Below are positions 23,601-35,600 of a DNA stretch of 64,000 bases, piece after piece. The notes beneath the pieces are model-generated. The model ran no database searches, had not been told where the DNA came from, and saw only the letters and a program-made list of their open reading frames with translations. The translations under genes and the position numbers were made by a program. Each line of letters opens with the position of its first letter. Position 1 is the first letter of the stretch. Source of the DNA: Chrysoperla carnea. Its lineage: Eukaryota; Arthropoda; Insecta; Neuroptera; Chrysopidae. The stretch is taken from assembly GCF_905475395.1 (NCBI RefSeq), contig NC_058342.1, positions 31,888,140-31,952,139 on the forward strand. The letters run 5' to 3'.

Positions 23601-26600
23601 TATTTAAGATTCAAGGAAAAGATAGAGGGAAGCTTTAACCCATCAGCACTCGCGTCAAACGTTCGGAGCTCATTTGCTTCTGCGTTACTTTAAGAATGTA
23701 TGTACGGCACATTACTAACGACTTCAGCAAACTGAAAATAATTAAAATCTATCTGCGTTCAATAATGAGTCAGGAACGAGATATTTGCCTGGTCTCACAA
23801 TTCTATCTATTGAACGAGATGAAACCACTCCGTGTGAAACAGTAGTAAGATTAGAGCCGAAAAACTGCCGGATCAAGAAGATTAACGACACGTCTTGATT
23901 GTCAGATATCGTTCCCGATTAATCCTTTCCTACGTTTAATTTTATTTCTCACAATTTACCTCAGACGCTGGTGAGAGGTGGTACATTATCAAATTCCGGT
24001 CCCGGTTTAAAAATAAAACGTAGATCCGGGGTTGAGACACACTATGTGATAGAGTTCGTTTTTTATTTTTTATTTTCCACATTTTAAGTCTTCTCAATAA
24101 AAACATTTTTCTATAAAATAGTTTATTTTCATTTGAAAACTTTTTTTTCTCTAATTTTATTAAATAAAATAGGTTATACGTTAGAGTGTACTTTTATTTT
24201 TATTATAAATATTCTAACAAAAGTCAATTTTTCCGTTGCGTTTAGTTTACGGGATATTAACTGTCGAAGATGATTCCTTTTCATAATTTTTATAGAGCTA
24301 ATAGAATTATAATAAAAATATATTTTTCGAAATTTCTCAATAATCAAAGAATATATAACATCCTTCCTATATTACACAATTATAAACTATTCGAAGAAAA
24401 TTGTTCGCCTTAGGAAACTTATCATATTAAAGCTAAAATATTTTTTTAATTAAACTTTCTTGATGTGAATATTGATGGAATTTTGTTAATCGATTATATC
24501 TATAGCACCTAGAGCCTTAATTTTAGCTTGTAATGATCTGTTGATTCGTATTTCTTATTGATCTTATAAGATACCTTCGGTATTTAAGACTCACTCAAAT
24601 TAACAAGTTAGAGTGTTTCTTGTATAGTTTGTTTTTAAAACCTTTCCTTTGGTTAAGTTAGGTTAGGTTATATTGGCTGTCCACGAAGGACACACTTAGG
24701 CTATAGAGAACCTTTGTAATACCATATTTGTGTTTTACCACCTTTCCGCTGATAATTTCATTTATCAGCTCCACAATTTCAGAGGCTGAGTGCACCTCCT
24801 TCATGCATATACCATGCACTACACCAGCCCATCACAACTATTAATTAAATTAATTTTGTTGCGACGGCGGGAATCAAACCTGCTACCCTAAGCATACCGC
24901 GGACGGAGTTGGTTACGCCTTAACCAACTGACCTAAGAGGGCGACCAGCTGAGCTAATAGGGCGAATCCTTTCCTTGATCTTTATTTTAACGCCGCGGGG
25001 TGTACGTTATTATTATATGAATAACATATAACTAGAACAAAGTCTCGTTCGTCACTGACAAGATAGCAACGCGAGCGACGGCGGATCAATACCGTATCGT
25101 TTTCATTGTCTAAGCATGATTATTTTACCGCGAAATTTCAAATGTGAGCCTTATTTATCTCAGGAACCTTAAAAAAGTGTGACGACAAAATCAAATTGAA
25201 ATGAAAGTTGAAAATTTTAGAAACTGCAAACCAGATAAAAAATTTTAAAAGCTCTTCTACATTTTCACTACAACTGTCTGTTTTTATTTGAAAATACAAA
25301 AAATTCCAAGGAATTTATGTGTAGCCCTTATTCCAAATTAAAACTTAACCCTCGAATAACAACTTAAATTGATTTCTAGCTCGAAAGAGGGATATCAAGA
25401 AATTAAAGCCTTAAGGATAAGGGGGATGAATTTCATAAACACAAAGTTAAATATTACATTTAAGGGGAGGATAAGGATTAATTGCCCACTGGGCTCACGA
25501 AATAGGGCATCACAAAGGATCCGGAATTGCATGCGACTTAAAATAGGAGACAAAAGCATAAAAGAGTATGACAAAGGGACACAAAATTAATTAAGGAAGA
25601 CTGATAAAAAAGGGGAGAAAATACAAATTTGTATTAAAAAGCTCCACAAAGGGAACACTAAGTTACCAACATCACCTTTTATGAATATGAATATAAGTAA
25701 ATAGTCTCTGTTAGAAATGCATTAACAGGAAATCATAAAAATCCTTTCACATTAACTGGATTCTGGGAATAAATGCTTATATAATCCTATATTAAAACTG
25801 TTTAAACAATTTTCCCTTATATTTTTTTTTTCTGTTGGAGAGAGAGAGAAAATGAGAATATAATGCATGCAATTTTTTTTTCATTTAATTTATTTTACTT
25901 TAATTTAACAAAAAAAAAAATTTATGTAACTGATTGATTGATTTTTAATTGGTTTTTTGCGCAATTTATCCAATTTGAAACAAAAAAAATCTAAAAATTT
26001 AAAAAAAAAAAACCAAACAATGTCTTTTATGACATCCCATTCTCAGATGGCCCAGCGATTGTCCGAGTTAACCTGTTTGTGCGCAGTATTGCAACAATTA
26101 GTGACATCAAAATGGTAAGTGGGCCCCATATGCTGCGCTAAAATTAATATATATGCCTGCAATTTTTCAAAATATCTTTATATATATATAATATATATAA
26201 ATATAACATGCTCAAATTAAATTAGACAATTTTTACGATGCTAATAACTTTAAAAAAAATTATTTATTAAAAAATCCAACTACAAATAAACTTTTTTTTT
26301 TAAATTTTTTCGTTTCGTTTAATTCAAGAAATAACTTAAGGAAATTGTAAGGTCTTTATCCATAATGAAGTCATATTAGTGCAAAAGCATAACGCTTTTG
26401 GAAAAATTAACCTGTTGTATAATAGGATATTCTACTATATTTGAAAAAGTACTTCAAAATGTTGATTTTGCTAATAAAAAGCCACCAAAAATTTATTTCG
26501 GAAAAATACCCACGCCAAAAACTTAAATTTTAATCCTTTTTTAAACTGTCAAAAACGCGGGCATCCAATTTAGTGTCGTAATATCGATATCATTATACGA

Positions 26601-29600
26601 AATAACACAAATAAGTTTGACAGATGTATTCATAGACAATTAATTATAATAAATTTAAAAATTGATTATCTATGGATATATTATACCCAGCTGTCTACTT
26701 TGAACTAACTGATGGTCTATGGTTCATACCAATATGACATCACATCAGGGTTCGCCAACGTTTTAGGTCACGTTTTAGGTATCCGTCAAAGTGAGGCTTG
26801 TTCGTGCAATTAAAAAGTTTCAAAGCCTCTTGAAAGATAATGTACAACTTAAAAGAATTTTCGTAAGAGAAAAATTAGGCGTCTCGTTAAAACGAAGACA
26901 ATTATGAAATTTTCGCTTGATTTTAATCATCCCGAAAAAAATCGGGATTGTTAGGAGGTCAACCGACAAAGGTCAACTGTAGTCATTGTGATTTAAACAA
27001 AGCTCTACCACGTAAAATGCTGTTTAGAGGCAGCTTTTTGTAATAATATTTCCCGTCTTCAAACCTTTTTCGATTATAAATTGCTACAAAGTCGAAACCT
27101 AATTTAACACTTTTACCGTCGCAACCGTCTCAGAAATATACACGAAGTAACAAATTATCCCGCGCCTTATACACTTCCCACTTCTTTACGAAAATATATC
27201 GGAAAAATTTTCCAAAATCGTCTGTGCCTTGCACTAATTTCTTATTTAAGTCCGTTCTGCACTAAGCTTCACAACTTTATAATAAAAACTTGTGTCGAAA
27301 GTTTATAGGACAATATGAACATATTTTTAGACTAGTCATTAAATTTCATTTGGCATGATCGAATATTGAGATATTGTAGTATTTTGTAATATTTTTTGGC
27401 GAAAAATTAAGCTTCCTTATAACAAAATAGAAATTGTATCGAAAAACTATTTAAGGTAGACAAATTATAGAAATCGAAAATTTCTTCATTTTAATTCGGT
27501 AATAATCTGAAGAAAGAACGTAAATCATCAAAAAGGTTCGAGCCTTTTGTAAATCTTAAGGCATGATTCGGCTAAGTTAACGTTTTAAGTGTGGATTTTT
27601 TTTTTGTGTTTAAAGTGTTTTCTACATGTGCGCATGCGTGTGTTTTTTTAACCAACTTTTCCGAATTCATACATACACAATGCGACAAATTGTGAAATCT
27701 GTTTTTTTTTCTTTTAAGGAGGGTGACTCGCCAGTAATAGAAAAAAATAAATTAGTAGATAATGAAATATATTATTATATAAAACAAAAATTTGGGTATC
27801 TTACCGTTCAATTAAGAGAGTTTTTATTAATTAAAAATACACTAAATAACAAAACCTGTTATGAGGATGGTATGTTATTTAGTGTATTTTTAATTAATAA
27901 AAACTCTCTTAATTGAACGGTAAGATACCCAAATTTTTGTTTTATACAATAATATATCCAGATATTCGGATCCTTATCTACTAATTTATTTTTTCTATTA
28001 TTACCGAGGGACCTTCCTTAATTACGTACTTTCCTTTTTGTATTTCCATGTATTTTTTACGAGTGGAGTTTTCAACATTTTCGTTTAAAAAGTTATATTT
28101 TCGCGAATATAATTAACGTTTTTTTGTTGTTGTTTTTTTTGTGTGCAAATTCGGTACTTTCCTCAACCGACTTTATCGAAAAATGCAAAAATATCTTAGT
28201 ATTCAATCCATCCAATAATTTAATGACTTAATGGACAGTTTATAACGACACACAATTTCTTGTAGAACAGGCTTCAAAATTTTATTATGAATAAATGCCA
28301 ATTCCTTTTCAATTTAAATAAAAAAAATTATAAAACGTTTTTAAAAAACCCTTTCAGACAATTAACTAATTTGTATTCTATAATTGTGCTTTTCAAATAA
28401 ACAAAAACTTTTTCCTGCTTTCAAAATTTCAATTTTTTTTTCTAAATTCGAAATCTATAAACTAAAAATACACGTCGAAGCATAATCATAGAATTTCAAT
28501 TTTTTTTTTATCAGCAATTATATTAATTTTTATTAATTAGAAATTAGAAATTAGATGAAGTCACAATTTTTTATATTATTATTAATTTTAGAGTGCGTTT
28601 GGCCAAAAAAATTTGTTTGTGGATTTTGTGTTGATTATATAATATTTAATTCGCATGGTGTTAGGTCTCAAAAGTACTCAAATCGGATTTATTACGTAAT
28701 GTCTGAAAGGGGGCGAATTAATTTTTTTTTTGCTATTTTTATTTCAATTAATTTTTTTTTCTTTAAATAAATTTTTGAAAATTTTTTTATTAGATGTATT
28801 TTGAATATATTCAAGCAATTCCGAAAGTGCCAGAGCGTTTCAATTCAGCATGTTTTTTTAACCAAAAAAAAAAATTTATTTTTCATAACAAATAATTTAT
28901 TTTAAAATACTAAAAAAAAAATAACACAAAATTGGTCTTAGTCTGAAATTTTTGTAATGCAATTAGATAAATTAAAAACGCTAAGACTAATTTTCACTTA
29001 AATGAAATATTTTACTTTTGTGGGCTTTTTTACTAATTTTTTTATTTGTTTTAAAATTTTGTGTTTTTTAATTTTAAAAAAAATTTTGTTTTTGACATAT
29101 AATTATTAGGACAAATATCAAAAAGAGTTTGGTGTGTATGCTGAAGAATTTTAACTCAAAATTTAACTTAAAAATTGCGCAAATAGAAATTAATGACGTG
29201 AACGAGTATTTTAGTTTTAGTACAAAATTCTAGATTTTTTCTTTTTTTTTTTTTTTTGAAACCTAGTAATTGAAAATTCGAACAAATCTTGGCTCCTAAA
29301 AGTTTTTTATTTGTGTTTTTCGTATTTTTTTATTTGTATCAATCAAGAAAGCAACACTTTCAGGTTAAATTTATGTTTAGGATATTCTAAAAAACAAACA
29401 TTTAAACATTAACGTCTTGACCAGGTTACATATTCTTTACTGATATATTTATCTTGGCGTCGTCTTCCCACATCAAAGTTTCATTTTTATAAAATATCAT
29501 TTTTATTTGTTTCAATTCCTGAATTCTTAGTATCGCTTACACATATTTTCATTGCAAAGTAATTACCATTCAAAACATCAAAAGCTGTGGAGTTTGAAAC

Positions 29601-32600
29601 AACATATACAGGGTGTTAAATTATTGACTACAGAAATCCAGCTTACCAAAATAAGCCCATGAAGAGCTACAAAAAAACTCTTTTCCAAATTTGAATCTGA
29701 AGCCTAATTTGGGAGATACTGGTATAGTAAAAATTGATAAATTTGTTCATTCATTGCCTATCAGTCGATAACCAGTAGTAGTACTTTTTATAAATCCCTT
29801 CCTTAGTTCAATATAATTAAATAAAAGTTACTAATATCTACTGATTATCATTGGCTACTGGGTATCGAATAATAGTCAGTGAATGAACAAATTTAGCAAT
29901 GTTTGCCATACCCGTATCTCCCAAATCAGGTTTCAGATACAAATTTGGAAAAGAGTTTTTTTGTTGCTCTTGATGAGCTTATTTTGGTAAGCTGGATATC
30001 TGCAGTCAATAACAGAACACGATGTATATTGGACAAACCATCCAACCAAAATAATGGACAAAGAAAATTGAAAACTATGAGTGAAAATAGATCATACTCT
30101 CGATTATTCATCTTTTTCTATTCGTATTTTAAGGTCTCCTAAAACATATCAAAATCTGACTTCTGAGATATTTATTCCACGAATTTTTCATGATGATGGA
30201 AATTACTTTGAAAATGAAACACATGTTTTTTGATATAAAATAATTTTGAAATTATGGCAAATAAAAATTGAAAAAAAGATCTCATTGATTATTTTTTGAT
30301 AATCTTTAGGTGATTGTAAAAACTCTAACATCGCATCAACTTTTCCTACACAAATCTTACATAATGTTTTCCTAAATTTTTCTTTTTTTTTTCTAAATAA
30401 AATTTAGATAGGTAAAAAAAAAAAACATTTTTTTTGTTTTAAAATTACAAACGCCCTACTCTCAATTATAATACAGTGAAAAATATTTTCTAATTTTCAA
30501 ACGTCCGTCAGATGGGCCAGCCGTAGTCCGTGTCAACATATTTGTGAGAAGTATATCAAAGATAGATGACGTAACTATGGTAAGTGATAACGAAACGAAC
30601 AAGGAGCCCGCCAATTTTCAAAAATACTAGCATATTAATTTTTTTATAGAACTGTTCATATAAATATAGTTTATTATTATTATTATTATTAATTATTATT
30701 TTAATTAATTGTTGTAGAAAATTCAATTAATTTTTTAATCTAAGTTCTAGATTTTTATAATCATTAATACTATTTCTAACAAACAAAAAACGTATTGTCT
30801 CTGACCGTTATCATTTCGATCGGTATTTTTCCAAACCATCGTAATCATTCGTAAAACGTTCGTTTTCTTTAATCCACGTATAAAATTTAACAAAAAAACA
30901 AAAACCAATAACTCGTTAACAGTTTTGTTCAAAGGGGACATTTTGAATACTTTTTTTTAAATATTTACTTAGAATGCTACCATTTTGTTACATTTTGTTT
31001 AAAATAATTTTTTCATTTTCACTGGAAAAGCTCTCTTGCATATGGCTATATAAATATATTTTTTTTTTTAGAAATGCCTTTATCAATTTTTTCATGCATT
31101 ATAGAAAAATTATTTTGTCCAATTTTTTTGTTTGAATTTCATTTTGTTAATAAAATTTTTTTGTTCAATTTTATTAAAAAACATGGTGGTCAGAGGCAGA
31201 GGTAAAACATAATTATTTAAAACAATAACAAAAATCATTGTTTTTCCCAGAATTTATGTGGGAATAAAACAGTGATTTAAAAAAAAAAAAATAATTTCAA
31301 TAATTTGGTTTTATACTATATATAAGCCAACGGGCTGCGAGGCCCCCAAGGCCTCCTTTAAATAAACATTCTAGGTTTTTATAATGCAAAACCTCTGTTA
31401 ATTTCCCAACAGAAAACATCAAAAAAAGTATCTAAAAAAATATACACAAACAAAAACAGAATCGATAATGATTATATTGATTAATTTATTTTCGTTTCCG
31501 GATTGGGATTTGACTGGCGATGAATCTATAGGTGACGGCCCAACCATTGTAAACATCAACTTCTTTCTCCGTTCAATCAGCAAAATTGACGATTACAAAA
31601 TGGTGAGTTTTAAATCAAACGTCGCGGTTTCATTTTATATAAATGTATCGTAATAGGTGTATCGACAAAAAAAAAACAAAATATAACAAAAAATTTAATA
31701 ACAATTTTTAATTATCAAGTAAATCTACCAGCAAATATATACAATAAATACCTCTTCCCGTTCGAGCCCCCTTCAAAAACAAGTAAATTAACTCTTCTTT
31801 CATCTTTAAAACCAGTCATTAGAGAATAGTCGATTTTCTTTGACATGATTTCACACTCAGAATTGTATTTTCTAGTATATTTTGACGACCCCCACTCTTA
31901 AAAATAATATTTTTTTAAAGTTTTTTATTCTCTAATTTTTAACGAGAGATGGATAAAAGCTTTTTTCTTAATTCAATTTCATGAAAGATAGATTATTCAC
32001 AGTAAAAAGAAGTAAATAGTGCAGTCCGCCACCAAATTAGCAAAGAATAACATTCATAATAAGAGTAATCACGACTAGCTAATTCTTACTGATGATGACT
32101 ACTTGGCAGTCGAAATACGTATTTATAAAATACAAAAAACTGATCTAGGAAATTGGGGCAAAAATCGAAATTTATTTACAAGTAAATATGTTTTAAAAAT
32201 AGCAAGTAAATTTTTTCTTGGTTCTTAAACGGGTATATTTTAATTCTTACTATGCAGCATAAGTGGATCTAAAATTGTAATAACTACTGCCTTTGTCAAC
32301 TTAAATCTCTAACGAGACCTTACATAGCGAAAATCTCCAGCGATAACTTATATAATAGATGGAAAAAATTTGTACTCTCACAAACATCATCATGTGATCT
32401 TGTTGGATAATCCTTTAAATATCGAATAAAATTCTTATTTTGCTTAATTGGAACGATTTCGAAAATTTTATATTTAAGATGAAAAAAATCACATTTCGAG
32501 TTATACTTCAAAATTTAGTTATTCGAGGTAAAAACGTTTGAAGGTTTCGATTTTTTAAAAGCAGTCTATGGCTACAATTTCAAAATATATCTTCGCAACC

Positions 32601-35600
32601 ACTCATTTATTATTAACGATTGCTAAAACAACCGTCGATTTGGATTTTTAAATATATTTATTTTATTAAATCTTCAAAGAACATAAAATTAGGGCATCAC
32701 TCTGATCGCCAAGGAATCGGTCTCTAACATTTAACTTTGCACCCGAAAAAGGAAGAATTTTATAAAAAATCGACTTCTCTGAAAAACTAAAACTCTTCAC
32801 TGATGTCAAAAAAAGGCTTTTACTCCAATCAAATGGTTTTTTTTTAACTCCTTTTCGCATCCTCACTATCAAAGAAATTTAGCAAAAAATTTCTAATTCT
32901 TTTCTAAGAAAAAATCGCAATATATGTATATTCATTTATTATTCGCAAATTCACAGAATGACTCAAAATCATCGCCAAGCAAAAACTGATAATTTCTTCA
33001 GAATTCTAAGACGGAAAATACTTTAAAAAGTGTAAATTTTCGTTTTTTAAATTGAAAATGAAAATCATTGAGATCGAAATCGTTAACATTCTGATCGAAA
33101 AACGTCAAAAGACTTTTCATCTCTAATTTTAGTAATAAATAATGGAGTTAAACCTCCGTTTCTCTGACATATACGCCTTATAACAGAGACCACCCACATC
33201 ATTATTTATTTATCAATTACATTATGATGTGTGTGGATTCGATTACTTCGTTCTTATCATAATAAATATAATTGTTCAAACTGCCGCTGCCTGGACTCGA
33301 ACCCGCAACCTCTCAGTCAGTAGTCCAAATTGCCAAAGACTAACGTCTTAGACCGCTCGACTACTGAGCCGATTTAGTAATGAATTCATGTTGTGATTTT
33401 AGTAATGAATTCATGTTCTGATAATTAACGGACGCCTCCGTAAATTAAACGTATTCTAGACACATTTCCTTTCAGCTATTTCAAAGGAATTTCATTGAAA
33501 GAGCTTTTTCTACTCAATCCAACTGTGAAAATATACAAGGAAATGCAATTCTCAGTATGCAATCCATACATAACTATCTCTAATACCTGGTTGATTCATT
33601 TGTATACAAATTTTGTGATAATTTGTTGTTGATTCGTATAACAATATTAAACATAATCGTGTTTAACTTTGATAATATTTTAATGAGATTATTATCCCCA
33701 CTCTCAATTACAACAAATTCAGCTTAAATTGTGACATGATTGAATAATTAGAGGTCGTTATCCAAATTGTGTTGATATTATAATATCCATTCAGAAAATC
33801 TAAATATATTTTGATCATGTCTCAAATTGGTATTTTAGTGGTGGTAATTCTCATTACGTCACATTTTTATCAGTCTGTATTAGACAAGTATTTCACATAA
33901 CAAAATCGTTCAAAATTAACAAAGTTTTTTCGATAAGAAAAAAATTATTTTTTTTAATTCACGTTTTAAAAACAATAGTGGCATGTTTCGATTTAACGGG
34001 TCATCCTCAAACATGTCACAAGGAAATGAGTTGAATTAAAAATTTTATTTCTTTTTTTTTATCTAAAGCATAGTTTTTTTTTGACGTGAGTTATGTCGAA
34101 ATATATCCCTGATAAAAAAGTTCGATTCCCGGATCGAAAATTTCCGATTCATTCCAATTAAAATTTGAAATCGAAATGTGATAGAAATGAATCGGATTTA
34201 ATTGGAAAAAATTCCCAATTCATTTCGATTCAACCTAATAGATCTAATCGGAAATTTTCAATTGGTTCCAATTCATGAATGGAATGGAATTGAAAATATT
34301 GGGATCTACTGGATTGAATTGGAATTCAATCGGAATGAATTAGAAATTTGAATCGGAATTGAATAGGATTTTTTTATCAGGGATGTTAATTTCTATGGAT
34401 TGTCGAAAAAAATGTGATCCCAAAAGTGTGCAGTATTATTGTATGGTTTGAAATAATAATTGAATTGAAAAAAAATATACGGGTAACTGATTGATATTTA
34501 ATTGCATGAGCTCGTGATGAGACAACTTACTAACTCAACTCATCAAATTGTGCCGGATTTGGCGTATTAATAAATATATTTCATCTAGACTTTGACTCTT
34601 CTATAAGCTTGAGACATTAAAATAACAAAACAAACTTCAAAAAAAAATCAAATAATTGGAAATCCTTTATTTTTGCCTCCTTGTACAAAGCCTTTAAAAA
34701 TATATCTGTAATAAATATTTTTGAGTTTTTAATTTATTTTTGAAAAAAAATCTTTTTTTTTTTATAATTTAATTTTTGATTTATTTCTTGAAAAGTGTGT
34801 CATGTCAATGTATTGGCTTTAAAATTTATGCTAAGAAACCAAACTGTCTTTGTGACTGACAATGAATTAATTAAGTGTGATTAATTTATTTTTAGTTTTC
34901 TATTTTTTAATTTTTTTGTTTTTTAAATTTTGTAAAAGAAAATCTATATCAGGTGTTTAATTTTAAAACGTTTTGAATTTATATTTTTGAAAAACAGAAA
35001 ATTATTTCAAATATACTTCCAAGAATCTAAACTCGATCTGGTGACAAGTTGATCTGGTGACGGCGGGAATCGAACCCGCTACCCTAAGCATACCGCGGAC
35101 GGAATTGGTTACGCCTTAACCAACTGAGCTTATCCGGCGACATTACGGTTCTATGTAATTATTATTATTTTTTAGGAATATGTTAAATTTCAAGTTCAAA
35201 CTGTTTTTCCATTAAAGGTTTAAATAAATCCCATAAAAAACTTCACTCGTTGTAAATGCATTTATAATTCAATAAAACCAGTAATTTGAAATCAATACAA
35301 ATAACTTTTTTTAACTGAATTAAAGTGAATTTTTTAAAACATCATATCGTTTTAGTTTTTAATGCACGATTTTTTTCTGCGATAGAATCGAATCAAAACA
35401 ACATTTTCTCTTTCAATATTTAACTTACTGTTGTTTCTCTATTCGCTATTCAATTAAAACCAAAGAAGTTAAAGAACATATAGGCTTAAAAGCCCAATAA
35501 GTGAATTATTGAAGGCTCAAAAAGAGACCGAACAAAGGGACCGTCTTCCCTCTTTGTCTCGCAGCCTGGCAAAGCGTTGTATTAATATTTTGAATTATTG

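Larger units (their letters stand above)
17446..26046. other. GluCl intron 2
   Basis: About 8.6 kb. It holds inverted-repeat elements (18.0, 18.2-18.56, 19.4-20.0, 20.36-21.3 kb), two SINE1 copies (22.65 and 24.65 kb) and a purine-biased segment at 25.37-25.66 kb. The intervals 18.6-19.39, 21.3-22.64, 22.86-24.64 and 24.98-25.36 kb show nothing recognisable. Confidence 0.8.
26115..30511. other. GluCl intron between exons 3a and 3b
   Basis: 4.4 kb. It has an AT microsatellite near 26175-26205, a TTAA-flanked foldback (27718-28017) and an ACAGGGTGTT foldback (29608-30025). The remaining AT-rich stretches (26.2-27.7 and 28.03-29.6 kb) show nothing recognised; a 71-codon frame at 28555 is low-complexity T-rich sequence. 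Confidence 0.8.

Noticed and set aside
27626..27916. 96-codon open frame on the + strand
   Set aside because: It covers the left arm and loop of the TTAA foldback, and the second half is the first read backwards. No motif; not a gene.
35047..35140. Functional tRNA gene
   Set aside because: A and B boxes are good, but no anticodon stem can be drawn and the same head recurs in SINE1 copies; it is a solo SINE head.
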